A stretch of DNA of 22,558 bases from DASRJX01 sp035649235 (lineage in GTDB: Bacteria > Acidobacteriota > Polarisedimenticolia > Gp22-AA2). Positions 1 through 10,928 of this stretch are shown piece by piece (position 1 is the first letter of the stretch; every line of letters starts with the position of its first letter). The position numbers and the translations under genes are program-made. Location: positions 1 through 22,558 of the forward strand of contig DASRJX010000020.1 of the NCBI GenBank assembly GCA_035649235.1, read 5' to 3'. The notes under the pieces are model-generated. The model worked only from the letters and a program-made list of their open reading frames with translations. It made no database searches and had not been told where the DNA came from.

Positions 1-39
1 GGAGCGTTCATCCATTCAACCCAGGAGGAGGACGAGGCG

Positions 40-1059
40 ATGCAGCAGCGGAACAGGAAGGTCCCGACCCGCGCGGCGATCGCGGCGCTGTCTCTGGCAG
101 CCGCGGTGATCGCCGCCGCAGGCTGGCCGGCGATGGCCGCGCCGGAGGACTACAAGGGCTGGTTCCTGGCGCTCGACCTGGCCAGCACGCAGCCGAACGG
201 TCTCGACCAGCAGTACGCCACGTATATCGAGGCGACGGCCCCGTTCTTCGCGACCAGGATGGTGATGGAGAACGACGCCGACCTCACGTACGAAGTGAAG
301 ATCGGCTACTCGTGGGGGGCCCTCGGCGGGCTGGCGGTGTCGTATTGGAGCTTCGACAACGAAGACGAGGTCCAGGACTCGGTGACGGGAAGCTACGTCT
401 ATCCGACCGTCTTCGGGACCTACGGGTACAACTATGGTGCCAGCTACAGCCTTCCCGTTGTCGGCCTCGCCGGCTTCCCGGTCAATCTGAATGCAACGAG
501 CCAGGTCCAGGCCAGCACGATCGATATCGACTACTTCCGCCCGATGCAGGCGGGGGAGAAGCTGACGATCAACTGGATCGCCGGCCTGCGATCGGCGACA
601 TTCGAGGAGGATCGTACCTTCAACGGTACTGACGCGGCCAACTACTACTACATCGAAGCAAAGCACATCGAGTCGGACGCCTTCGGGGTGAAGCTGGGCG
701 CCATGGCCAACTTCGGCTTCACCGACCACTTCGGCCTCCAGGGCAGCATGGCGTTCTCGTTCCTGCAGGCCAGCATCGACGCTACGGCGACGCGCAACGC
801 CAACGCCAATCTAGACGGGGTGACCAGCTCGGACGACTACGTCCGCGGCGAGATCCGGGACTACGATCTGCGGGCCGTCTGGTCCTGGGATCACTTCGAT
901 TTCTGGGTCGGGTACGGCGGCCAGACGTGGGACGGATTGGTCGCCGATCCAATCAACGGCGGGTTGGGATTTGCTGCATCCGCCGAAGAGAGTCAGCGCG
1001 ACAGCATCGCCTTCAACAAGATACACGGTGGCGTCGGCTTCCGGTTCGGCGGCCACTAG
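40..1059 (+). CDS. putative outer-membrane beta-barrel protein
   Basis: The 339-residue product is probably an exported outer-membrane barrel. Residues 1-33 form a signal peptide: a basic start (RNRK), a long Ala-rich hydrophobic stretch and an A-M-A cleavage region. The mature part is rich in aromatic and Gly residues with alternating short strands, for example the segments around INWIAGLRSATF and FWVGYGGQTW, and it ends in a GVGFRFGGH-like terminal strand. The pattern recalls the Legionella Lpg1974-type major outer-membrane protein family, but I cannot prove membership. The ATG has a strong Shine-Dalgarno (AGGAGGAGG) just upstream at 23-31. The gene stands alone and is closed by an intrinsic terminator. 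Function (pore, adhesin or other) is unknown; the barrel call is inference from composition. Confidence 0.75.
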   Translation: MQQRNRKVPTRAAIAALSLAAAVIAAAGWPAMAAPEDYKGWFLALDLASTQPNGLDQQYATYIEATAPFFATRMVMENDADLTYEVKIGYSWGALGGLAVSYWSFDNEDEVQDSVTGSYVYPTVFGTYGYNYGASYSLPVVGLAGFPVNLNATSQVQASTIDIDYFRPMQAGEKLTINWIAGLRSATFEEDRTFNGTDAANYYYIEAKHIESDAFGVKLGAMANFGFTDHFGLQGSMAFSFLQASIDATATRNANANLDGVTSSDDYVRGEIRDYDLRAVWSWDHFDFWVGYGGQTWDGLVADPINGGLGFAASAEESQRDSIAFNKIHGGVGFRFGGH

Positions 1060-1095
1060 CGGCGCGCGCTTCACCCTCGTCAGCGTCGCACAGCG

Positions 1096-1124
1096 GGGGC
1101 GGCCCCCAAGGGGCCGCCCCTTTT
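1096..1124 (+). terminator. intrinsic terminator of the outer-membrane protein gene
   Basis: A perfect 11-bp GC stem (1096-1106 pairing with 1110-1120) has a 3-base loop and is followed by TTTT on the plus strand. It lies 37 bases after the stop codon at 1059. The minus-strand side has no U-tract, so it probably does not terminate the gene ending at 1173. Confidence 0.85.
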
Positions 1125-1172
1125 GCTTCCTGCCCGGTCCGTCGAGGACGCTCGATCGGTGGGAGGTCCGGG

Positions 1173-4133
1173 CTAGCGGCGCGAGGCCGCGAGCCGGTCG
1201 CGGATCTCCTTTTGCTTCGGGTCGATGGCGAGCGAGCGCTGGAAGGCCGAGGCCGCTTCGGCGGCGAGGCCCCGTTTCATGTAGACCTCGCCGAGTGAGT
1301 TGAACACCCGGGGCACCGGCTCGCCGCTCTTGGCCGCCGTCTCGAGGCGCGCCTGCGCCTTCTCCAGCTCGCCGCGGCGCAGCAGGATCTCGCCGAGGGC
1401 GACGTTGGCCCGGAAATTCCCCGGGTCGCGCTTCAGGACCTCTTCGAAGCGCGCCATCGCGGCCTCCGGCTCCTGCGTCGCCAGAAGCGTCAGGGCCGAG
1501 CCGAGCCGCGCCTCCAGGTTGTCGGGCTCGATCGCGACCCAGCGCTCGAACTCGCCGCGCGCCTCCGCCATCCGTCCCATCTGGAACAAGAGCGTCGCCA
1601 GGTTCCCCTGCGCCACGGGCCAGTCGGGATTGGACTTCACGGCCCGCCGCACTTCCAGCAGGGCCCCCTCCCGGTCCCCCTGCAGGGCGCGCAGCGTGGC
1701 GAGGGAGTTGCGCAGCACGGCGTTCTCCGGGCGGATGGCGAGCGCCTTCTCGTACAGCGCCGCCGCCTCCTTGAGGCGGCCGCCCTCCTGGAGGCAGAGC
1801 CCCAGGTTGTTGTAGGCGCCGATGTACTGCGGATCGGCGCGCAGGGCGTCGCGATAGGCCAGCATCGCCTGGTCGATCCGGCCGTGTCGTCGGTGGATGT
1901 TGCCGATGTTGTTGAACTCGATCGGGCTCAAGGGCGCGATGGAAACCGCCGTCTCCAGCTCCTTCAGGGCCTCGTCGTCCCGCCCCTGCCGCTGCAGGAC
2001 CTCGCCCAGCTTCGCGCGTGCCAGGAGGAAGCTGGCGTCGATGGCGAGGGCCGCCCGCAGCCGAGCCTCCGCCTCCTCGAGCCTCCCCTCCTTGATGTAG
2101 GTCCCGGCGATGATCGCCTCCGCCTGCTTGCTGCGCGGGTCGGCTCGCAGCACCTCCGCCGCGGCCGAGCGCGCCTTCTCGTAGTCTCCCTTCTCCAGGA
2201 AGGCGCGCGCCAGGTTGAGTCGCACCTCCTGTCCGGGGGCCCCCTTCGCGAGGGCGTGCTCGAACTGGGCGATGGCGCCGTCGACGTCTCCCTCGTCGAG
2301 GGCGATGAGCCCGCGGTTGTTCTGCGCCGTCATCCTCTCCTCGCCGATGTAGCCGATCGAGCGCAGCTTCTCGATGACTTCCGCGTCGCCGGCGGACGCC
2401 ACGAGCGTCTCCTCCTCGTCGACGGCGCGCGCCCCGCCGTACGAATCGATCCAGGAGACCGGGTGCGCCGCCAGGAACTCCGGCGTGAGCGCCTCGGTGA
2501 GAGGCTGGCCGTCCATGTCCCGGGCCACAGGGAGCCCGAACAGGGCGAGGATGGTGGGGGCGATGTCGAGCACCGAGGCGGCCCCCACGTCGATCCCGGA
2601 GCGGATGTGGGGGCCGGCCATCGCCAGGACGCCGACCGGCGTGTGCCACTCCGCCGCCTTGCCGCGGTCGACGCGCGAGTCGCTGTCGAGCGGCCGGTTG
2701 GAGTCGGACTTGAAGCCGTGGTCGGAGACCAGGATCACGTCGGTCTCCTGGCCGGCCGCCGCCAGGAGATCCCCCAGGTCGCGGTCCTGGAGCTCGTAGT
2801 AGCGATCGACCATCTGCCCGAACAGCTCCAGGTCGCGCGGCTCGACGCCGGGGAGACGCGGCGGCCGGAAACGCATGAACAGGTGCGACGTAGTGTCCGG
2901 TCCCTCGTAGTAGAACATCTTCAGGCCGCGCCCCGGACCGCGGAGGAGCTCCTTGGCGATGGCGTGATAGGTCCTCTCCGCGGCGAGCACGGTGCGGAAC
3001 TGGCGCAACAGGTCGCGCTGCTCCGTCGTGAGGTCAAAGGGCACGCGTCCACCCGGGAGGAATGAGGCGATCGCGGCGTCGGCGGTCTCCGAGGGGGACT
3101 GGATGTGCGGCCGGATCGTCTCGAACAGATCCTCCGGGTAGGTCTTGCCGCGGTTCCTGGCCGGATCGGAGGACTTCCAGTCCCCCTGCGCCTCCTCGAA
3201 GAGCTGGAACGCCACGCGGTCGGTGACCAGCCGTCCGCGCACCGTCTCCGCCGGCCACGTGGCCCACCAGGCGACGACGTCGACGTCGACGTCCTGCCGG
3301 CTCAGGAGCGTCCAGAGGGCCGGGACTCTGCGCATGCGGCTGGTCACCGGGATGAGCTGCCCCGTGTCACGCGCGGTGACCACGAAATCGACGATGCCGT
3401 GACGCGACGGCTTCATGCCCGTCGCGATGCTGGTCCAGATGACGGGCGAGAGGATCGGATTGATGGTGCGCAGGTTCGCCCTCGCCCCGCGGGCCACGAG
3501 GGACCTGAGATGAGGCATCCGTCCCTGCTGCATCAAGGGCTCGGCGATGCGCCAGGTGTAAGAATCGACGCCGACGACCAGGACCTTCGTGTCGAGGGGC
3601 TCGACGCCGGCTTTGAGGATCGTCCCGGACGATTCTCCCAGTCCCGACACCTGAACGAGGCGCACGGAGGAGACCACGATGCCCGCCGTCGCGACGGCCC
3701 CGGACACCTCGCCCCGGATCGACTGTGGCAGCTCCGGGTCGCGGTTGCGCACCACGTCGTAGGAGACGGCGGCGACGCGCGAGGCGGTGGCGGATCTCAG
3801 GAGCCCCGCCAACCAGTCCGAGGCGTACGACGGGCCGTGCGATCGGTGCAGATCGAGGACCCGATCCTCGGGGATCGAGTAGGCGAGGATCGCCTCCAGA
3901 TCCACCTTCGATCCCTCGCGGCTGTGCGCAGCCCCGTCCCCGGTCAGCTCGACGCGGAGCCTCGCCGGCGACTGGGGGTAGGTGGCGAGACGGCACAGGC
4001 CGCGGGGTAGGAACCGCCGGCCCGGCTCGACCAGGCGGGCGGGCAGCGGGAGGAGGCGCCAGTCGGCGACGACGTAGCCTCCCGCGGATTCCACCCGCCG
4101 GAAGGAGAGCCCCGCCCAGGCCAGGAGGCCCAA
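1173..4133 (-). CDS. membrane SPFH-like / alkaline-phosphatase-superfamily phosphodiesterase / TPR fusion protein
   Basis: A large membrane-anchored protein of three parts (numbering from TTG 4133). Residues 20-165 resemble an SPFH/Band-7 (prohibitin) domain: a DLEAILAYSI strand, then a helix region, then GIVVSSVRL. Residues 183-560 are a type I phosphodiesterase/nucleotide pyrophosphatase domain with metal and catalytic residues in the expected order: D190 (VVGVD), T234 as nucleophile (WTS), D413/H417, D471-H472 (SDHGF) and H497 (EWHTPVG). Residues 600-986 hold about eleven TPRs. The reading frame is open only back to the TAG of the upstream gene (4191-4193) and contains no ATG or GTG before the N-terminal membrane helix. 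TTG 4133 falls inside that helix. CTG 4166, giving MRARTWSILLGLG, would preserve the whole helix, so the true start is unsure. The substrate is unknown; TPRs suggest a protein partner. Confidence 0.88.
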   Translation of the reverse strand: MGLLAWAGLSFRRVESAGGYVVADWRLLPLPARLVEPGRRFLPRGLCRLATYPQSPARLRVELTGDGAAHSREGSKVDLEAILAYSIPEDRVLDLHRSHGPSYASDWLAGLLRSATASRVAAVSYDVVRNRDPELPQSIRGEVSGAVATAGIVVSSVRLVQVSGLGESSGTILKAGVEPLDTKVLVVGVDSYTWRIAEPLMQQGRMPHLRSLVARGARANLRTINPILSPVIWTSIATGMKPSRHGIVDFVVTARDTGQLIPVTSRMRRVPALWTLLSRQDVDVDVVAWWATWPAETVRGRLVTDRVAFQLFEEAQGDWKSSDPARNRGKTYPEDLFETIRPHIQSPSETADAAIASFLPGGRVPFDLTTEQRDLLRQFRTVLAAERTYHAIAKELLRGPGRGLKMFYYEGPDTTSHLFMRFRPPRLPGVEPRDLELFGQMVDRYYELQDRDLGDLLAAAGQETDVILVSDHGFKSDSNRPLDSDSRVDRGKAAEWHTPVGVLAMAGPHIRSGIDVGAASVLDIAPTILALFGLPVARDMDGQPLTEALTPEFLAAHPVSWIDSYGGARAVDEEETLVASAGDAEVIEKLRSIGYIGEERMTAQNNRGLIALDEGDVDGAIAQFEHALAKGAPGQEVRLNLARAFLEKGDYEKARSAAAEVLRADPRSKQAEAIIAGTYIKEGRLEEAEARLRAALAIDASFLLARAKLGEVLQRQGRDDEALKELETAVSIAPLSPIEFNNIGNIHRRHGRIDQAMLAYRDALRADPQYIGAYNNLGLCLQEGGRLKEAAALYEKALAIRPENAVLRNSLATLRALQGDREGALLEVRRAVKSNPDWPVAQGNLATLLFQMGRMAEARGEFERWVAIEPDNLEARLGSALTLLATQEPEAAMARFEEVLKRDPGNFRANVALGEILLRRGELEKAQARLETAAKSGEPVPRVFNSLGEVYMKRGLAAEAASAFQRSLAIDPKQKEIRDRLAASRR

Positions 4134-4190
4134 GCCGAGCAGGATCGACCAGGTGCGCGCGCGCAGAAGGTCGGGTCCCCGGTTCTGGCC

Positions 4191-5168
4191 CTAGGGAGCC
4201 GGGGCGACGGGGAACGTCACCGGCTCGGGACCCAGGCTCTGCAACGCGTTCCCCGCGCGGCGCTTGGCGTGGATGGAGTAGACGCGGTCGAAACAGGCGA
4301 AGCCGTTGGCTGCCACGTTGATGTCGATCCGCTTCAGGGTCCCTCCGCCGGGAACCGTGCCGCTGTCGAAGCGCGTCGGTCCCTGTCCATCCTCGATCAG
4401 ATCGAGGAGCATCCGTTGCGTGCCGTCGGTCCTGGAGAACCGGTACAGCCCGTAGCCGGTGGTTTTCTTCAGATCGATCGTGCTGGTTGCGTTCGCGTCG
4501 CGGACGTGCCAGTCGATGCCGACAACGGCATAGTCGCCCCCCTGGTTCGTCTCGTCGAGCGTCAGCAGGCCGAACCGGCCCAGGAGAGGATGGGAGACGA
4601 CCACGCAGAGGCACGGGCCGTAGCATCCTTCCTGATAGCTCGATCCGAGCAGGGCGTAGGGCTTCGCCTGGCTGATGAGCGCCGGCTTGGCCCGCACGTG
4701 GAAGACCGTGTCGGTGCAGATCATGCCGTTCATGGCGATGTCGATGGAGAGGCCGGGGAACTCGGCCCCTCCCAGGATCAGGCCGCTGTCGTAATGGACG
4801 ACGTCGCGATCGCCGACCTTGAGATCGAGCTGAAGCTGGTGCATGCGGGCGAACTCGCCGCCGATGCGGTAGGTTCCCTTGCCGGTGACGCGGTGCCCGA
4901 GGCGCGGAGCCAGCCAGTTCACCTCCGTGATGTCGAACACCTGGTACAGCGGATCGGGGGCCGCCGGCGTCATCCGGAAAGTCCCGATCAGGCCGTCGAA
5001 GTAATGGACGACGCAGGCGCACGGTGGGAAGCACCCCTCCTCGAAGCTGGCGTCCGGCGTCAGCTGGTACAGGGAGTCGGTGACGGCGCCGACCTGGGCG
5101 TGCGCCAGCGCCGAAGGCAGGACGAGAAGGGCCGTGAGAGCGACGAGAGTCAGGCTTCGGATCTTCAT
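4191..5168 (-). CDS. secreted Cys-motif protein with internal duplication (copy 1)
   Basis: This 325-residue protein has a clear signal peptide (MKIRSLTLVALTALLVLPSA, cleavage near AHA-Q). The mature part consists of two homologous halves, about residues 33-162 and 173-305. Each opens with a [FY]xEGC[FY]xPCxC motif (EEGCFPPCAC, QEGCYGPCLC), continues with a G[TR]F strand and a TGxGxYR strand, then FDSG/YDSG, and closes with an NG(M/F)xCxDxV(F/Y) segment. The fixed cysteines fit disulfides in an exported protein. A close paralogue lies at 11018-12013, and both end in APAP. The ATG has a strong Shine-Dalgarno (GGGAGGTG, 5-base spacing). The next gene downstream is in the same frame, separated only by this TAG. 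I recognise no named family; function unknown. Confidence 0.85.
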   Translation of the reverse strand: MKIRSLTLVALTALLVLPSALAHAQVGAVTDSLYQLTPDASFEEGCFPPCACVVHYFDGLIGTFRMTPAAPDPLYQVFDITEVNWLAPRLGHRVTGKGTYRIGGEFARMHQLQLDLKVGDRDVVHYDSGLILGGAEFPGLSIDIAMNGMICTDTVFHVRAKPALISQAKPYALLGSSYQEGCYGPCLCVVVSHPLLGRFGLLTLDETNQGGDYAVVGIDWHVRDANATSTIDLKKTTGYGLYRFSRTDGTQRMLLDLIEDGQGPTRFDSGTVPGGGTLKRIDINVAANGFACFDRVYSIHAKRRAGNALQSLGPEPVTFPVAPAP

Positions 5169-5264
5169 GCGACACCTCCCTCGGATCCGGTTGGAACGGT
5201 GGATTCATCCTGCCACAGCAGCAGGCGGAGAGGCAACCGTTCGGGCAAAAAAGGGCGTGCGACG

Positions 5265-7946
<2,682 letters not shown>

Positions 7947-7989
7947 GTTCGCGCGCAACGCTACACTATTCAGGCAACCACTGGAAACC

Positions 7990-8019
7990 TTGGCTCCTCG
8001 TCAGGATCGGGTGTATAAG
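7990..8019 (+). promoter_or_regulatory. sigma-70-like promoter of the small secreted peptide gene
   Basis: TTGGCT (7990-7995), an 18-base spacer and TATAAG (8014-8019) point at a start near 8026, about 25 bases before the ATG at 8051. It sits in the divergent gap between the kinase gene and this gene. Confidence 0.5.
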
Positions 8020-8050
8020 AATCGCACTCGTTTGCTCAGGAGGTGATGCG

Positions 8051-8251
8051 ATGAAGCATCATCGGCTGTTCGCCAGGATCGTGACAGCCCTGCTCATCCT
8101 CGTCCCCGTCGTCGCGCACGCCGCGGGCCCCGAGATCCCTGCGCCGCCCAAAGGCGGCATGGGGATCCTCGACTTCCTCATGAACCTGTTCGCGGCGATC
8201 GTCGCGTTTCTACGGAACCTCTTCGGTTCGCTGCCGGGGCTTCCTGGATAG
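8051..8251 (+). CDS. small secreted or membrane hydrophobic protein
   Basis: A 66-residue product begins with a typical signal peptide (MKHHRLFARIVTALLILVPVVAHA, cleavage after AHA) followed by a short Pro/Gly linker and a hydrophobic, partly amphipathic stretch (GILDFLMNLFAAIVAFLRNLFG). The near-perfect Shine-Dalgarno AGGAGGTGA (8039-8047) just before the ATG, together with the upstream promoter, argues strongly that it is translated. The last 42 bases overlap the 3' end of the convergent metallopeptidase-like gene. I do not recognise the family. The mature peptide of about 42 residues could be a membrane-active peptide or a small membrane subunit, but this is only a guess. Confidence 0.72.
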   Translation: MKHHRLFARIVTALLILVPVVAHAAGPEIPAPPKGGMGILDFLMNLFAAIVAFLRNLFGSLPGLPG

Positions 8252-8842
8252 GCGGAGCGACACCCAGAAGCGGTCGATCGCCGAGAGCGACGCCGAAGGC
8301 AGTCCTGCCATCAACGGCGGATCCTCTGCGGAGGCCCGGGCGATCTGCTCCCTCAGGTGGCGCAGCCGGGCATAGAACCCGGCGGTGTGGAACGAACGCA
8401 GGAGGCCGAGCGCCTCGGCGTCGTGGTGGTGGCAGAACTCGTGCAGGAGCGTGTTCAGGAAGGCGCTCGGGCGGACCACCGAGCCGCGCGCGGGCGTGAG
8501 GTGCGGCACGCGAATGCGGCCGAGCGGCCGGCCGCCGCGCGCCAGGGACGGGTGGCCCGGAAGCGGCTGTCGCCGCCGATACTCCCCCTGCAACGAATAG
8601 ACGATCCGACCCCCACGGCGCCGGTGCGGCTGGGGCGCGTCGGGGACCACGAGCTCCGGCGCCTTGATCCCGGTCCCGGCCGCCAGGAGATCGAGCAGGC
8701 GCTGTCCCGCGGCCTGCCGCGCGGCGGCATCGCCCGCGTCCAGAACGGCCAGGGCTGCCCTGCCCGCCGCCGCGACGTCGCGGACCGGAAGTGTTGTGAG
8801 CCGGTTGCTCCGAATGTAATCGGCCCGCCGCGTGCGCGCCAT
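8210..8842 (-). CDS. HExxH (SprT/YgjP-like) zinc metallopeptidase-like protein
   Basis: A cytoplasmic-looking 210-residue protein with HEFCHHHD at residues 134-141, which is the HExxH zinc site of zincins (H134, E135, H138). A histidine further on (FHTAGFYARL, about residue 152) could be a third ligand, an arrangement similar to SprT/WrbB-like families. There is no signal peptide. The N-terminal region is Arg/Ala-rich and variable. ATG 8842 begins MARTRRADYI; a GTG at 8860 would add six residues, and neither has a good Shine-Dalgarno. The 3' end overlaps the small convergent gene by 42 bases. The zinc-binding call is seen in the motif; peptidase activity and substrate are inference. Confidence 0.7.
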   Translation of the reverse strand: MARTRRADYIRSNRLTTLPVRDVAAAGRAALAVLDAGDAAARQAAGQRLLDLLAAGTGIKAPELVVPDAPQPHRRRGGRIVYSLQGEYRRRQPLPGHPSLARGGRPLGRIRVPHLTPARGSVVRPSAFLNTLLHEFCHHHDAEALGLLRSFHTAGFYARLRHLREQIARASAEDPPLMAGLPSASLSAIDRFWVSLRLSRKPRQRTEEVP

Positions 8843-8906
8843 GGACGGGGATTGTCGCACGGAGCGGCCCCGAGACGACCCGCCGGGCGTGTCCTCCGAC
8901 CTTCGA

Positions 8907-9707
8907 TCAGAAGGGGATCTCGATCCCGAGGCTGAGCTGCTTGCGATCGACGTCGGTGAAATCGAACTGGTTGAAATCGCCGACCAGCCAGACGAAGTAC
9001 TTCACCTTGCCGCGCAGGAACCAGTTGGTGGACCCGTCGGTGCGCGGCATGATCGCAGGCTCGAGGTAGAGCCATTCGCGCAGGTAGAACCGGTGCGAGA
9101 GGACGAAGGTGAACCGGCCCCCTTCGCGTGGATCGCTGATGGCGCGGAAGGTCAGGAAGTCGTAATCGCCGTGGTACCAGTCGAAGCCGGCGCCGAACTG
9201 CACCTGGTTGCGGTCCCCTTCGACATCGTCGGGGATGACCCGGATGAAGCGCACCGAGCCGACGGCGACGAACCCGTGGCCGAGGACCTGCGCCGTCTCG
9301 AGCTGCACCACGTGATCGTAGTCGTCCCGGAAGCGATAGAAGCCGCCGTAGGTCGAGCGCCGGTGATCGCGCAGGTAGCCCCCGAACTCCACGCCGTCGG
9401 TGTAGTCGCCGGACCAGATCTGGCCGTAGACCTGCTTGTAGACGCCGAACACCGAGAAATCGTCGAAGGTCTGGTCGTCGGAGTCGCGGTAGTGGTCCCA
9501 CCAGCCGCCCCACCGACCCCGCTTGCCAGGAGGCCACGCGGCGTCCTCGGACTTCGTGGCCCCAGGCGATCCGGACGCGGCCGCAGAGGTCGTGCCGCGG
9601 CTGTCGCCCGGCCGGCCTCCCGGAGGCGTCTCGGCGGCGAGGGCCGGCGGGACCACCGCCAGCGCCAGGAACGCGCCCAGCCCGAGCACGGCGATAGCAC
9701 CTCTCAT
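8907..9707 (-). CDS. YaiO-like outer-membrane beta-barrel protein
   Basis: A 266-residue protein with a signal peptide (MRGAIAVLGLGAFLALAVVP, cleavage near ALA-A), a Pro/Gly/Ser-rich linker of about 40 residues, and then a barrel of alternating aromatic and charged strands ending in IEIPF, a C-terminal Phe typical of outer-membrane proteins. The strand pattern (VFGVYKQVYGQIW, EFGGYLRDHR, YGGFYRFRDDYDH) resembles the YaiO barrel family. Its ATG overlaps the stop of the upstream glycosyltransferase by four bases (ATGA), so the two are very likely translationally coupled and work together. The probable role is export of the polysaccharide made by the partner, by analogy with E. coli yaiP/yaiO. 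That analogy is from memory and unproven. Confidence 0.78.
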   Translation of the reverse strand: MRGAIAVLGLGAFLALAVVPPALAAETPPGGRPGDSRGTTSAAASGSPGATKSEDAAWPPGKRGRWGGWWDHYRDSDDQTFDDFSVFGVYKQVYGQIWSGDYTDGVEFGGYLRDHRRSTYGGFYRFRDDYDHVVQLETAQVLGHGFVAVGSVRFIRVIPDDVEGDRNQVQFGAGFDWYHGDYDFLTFRAISDPREGGRFTFVLSHRFYLREWLYLEPAIMPRTDGSTNWFLRGKVKYFVWLVGDFNQFDFTDVDRKQLSLGIEIPF

Positions 9708-10891
9708 TCGGTTGCGGGTCGGCTCCACTTGCGGTCCTTTTCGCCCCTGCGTCGCATCTCCCCCGTCACGAAGCGCTTCCAGATCCAGACGAACCAGGCG
9801 AAGATGCGCAGCACGGCGTTGGACAGTCCGAAGACGGGGTACAGCAGCATCACGGCCCAGCGCCGGCCCGTGTCGAATTCCCTCTGGATCACCAGGAAGG
9901 GGTACAGCTCGAGGAGCAGGTAGAGAGCGTAGAGGAACCCCAGCTGGGCCCACAGCCCCTGCCACAGGATCATGACGAGGGACCAGATGCGGAACGGCTC
10001 CGAGAGGACGACGAAGATGCTGTAGGCCATCTCGTGCCGGAGGCGCCACGGCGAAGCGCCGCGGAACAGGAGCTGGAAGTAGCGGGTGAACAAGTGGTAG
10101 TGCGCCGGGTACCAGCCCGCCAGCCGCTGCCGAGCGAGCGCCCCGATCTTGTCCGGGACGACCGTCCAGACCGGCTCGTCGGCGAACACCACGCTGCCGT
10201 CGTTGAGCAGCTCAATGATGGTGCGCTGCAGGTCCTCGCCCTGGAACACGCCGGAGTGCTTGTGATGGAACGCCTGCAGGCGCTCCCGCTTGAACAGGCC
10301 GATGGCGCCCGAGATGCAGCTGATGCTCTCGGTGGCGTCCTGGAAGCGCCGGCCGATCTCCATCGACTTGCTGTACTCGTAGCGCTGCATGCAGGCGATG
10401 AGCCCGGATCCCTTCGGGCCGTAGCGATCGCGCCGATCCGGCAGGACGTTGAAGGCGACCGCGTCGTACTGGGACAGGAGCGACGTCGGGATCCGGGCCT
10501 TGCCGATCCGCGTGTCGTCGTCCAGCAGCAGCACGTACGGCGTCGTGACCCGGTGGATGCCGAAGTTGATCGCCGAGACCTTCCCCATGTTCGGGACGCG
10601 GTAGTGCCGCACCTTCATCTCTTCCAGGATCTCGTGGGTCCCGTCGGTCGAGCCGTCGTCGATGACCAGGATCCGATCGGGCGGCAGGCCGGCCCGCAGG
10701 AGGTCCTTCAGGGTCTCCCGGATGACGTTGCGGCCGTTGTGGGTCGGCACGAGCGCCGTCACCTTGTCCATCTCGGAGGTGAAGGAGCGGCGGACCGGAC
10801 GATTCCAGATCTCGACGAACACCTTGAGGGCGTCGACGAGCAGGAAGATGGTGAAGATATAGAAGTACGGCGACAGCGACTCGATGGTCAC
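9704..10891 (-). CDS. membrane family 2 (processive-type) glycosyltransferase
   Basis: A 395-residue inner-membrane GT2 enzyme of the BcsA/PgaC/HAS style. One membrane segment lies at about residues 8-28. The catalytic domain has the nucleotide-sugar site DDGS (78-81), DDD (124-126), the catalytic-base region GED (218-220) and RQRLAGW (254-260) in the place of the Q(Q/R)xRW motif. Several membrane helices follow after residue 285. It would polymerise a UDP- or GDP-sugar and pass the chain across the membrane. The length and the adjoining YaiO-like barrel match E. coli YaiP/YaiO (no deacetylase here). The start is GTG 10891 with no Shine-Dalgarno; a promoter ending at 10900 predicts a nearly leaderless mRNA. 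The sugar is unknown. Confidence 0.88.
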   Translation of the reverse strand: MTIESLSPYFYIFTIFLLVDALKVFVEIWNRPVRRSFTSEMDKVTALVPTHNGRNVIRETLKDLLRAGLPPDRILVIDDGSTDGTHEILEEMKVRHYRVPNMGKVSAINFGIHRVTTPYVLLLDDDTRIGKARIPTSLLSQYDAVAFNVLPDRRDRYGPKGSGLIACMQRYEYSKSMEIGRRFQDATESISCISGAIGLFKRERLQAFHHKHSGVFQGEDLQRTIIELLNDGSVVFADEPVWTVVPDKIGALARQRLAGWYPAHYHLFTRYFQLLFRGASPWRLRHEMAYSIFVVLSEPFRIWSLVMILWQGLWAQLGFLYALYLLLELYPFLVIQREFDTGRRWAVMLLYPVFGLSNAVLRIFAWFVWIWKRFVTGEMRRRGEKDRKWSRPATE

Positions 10892-10899
10892 GCCGCGAC

Positions 10900-10928
10900 A
10901 ATCTAGTGCGGAACCCGCTGCGCATCAA
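10900..10928 (-). promoter_or_regulatory. promoter giving a near-leaderless glycosyltransferase mRNA
   Basis: On the minus strand TTGATG (10928-10923), a 17-base spacer and TAGATT (10905-10900) match the sigma-70 layout with four of six bases in each box. The predicted start at about 10893 lies two bases before GTG 10891, which would explain the missing Shine-Dalgarno. Confidence 0.45.
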
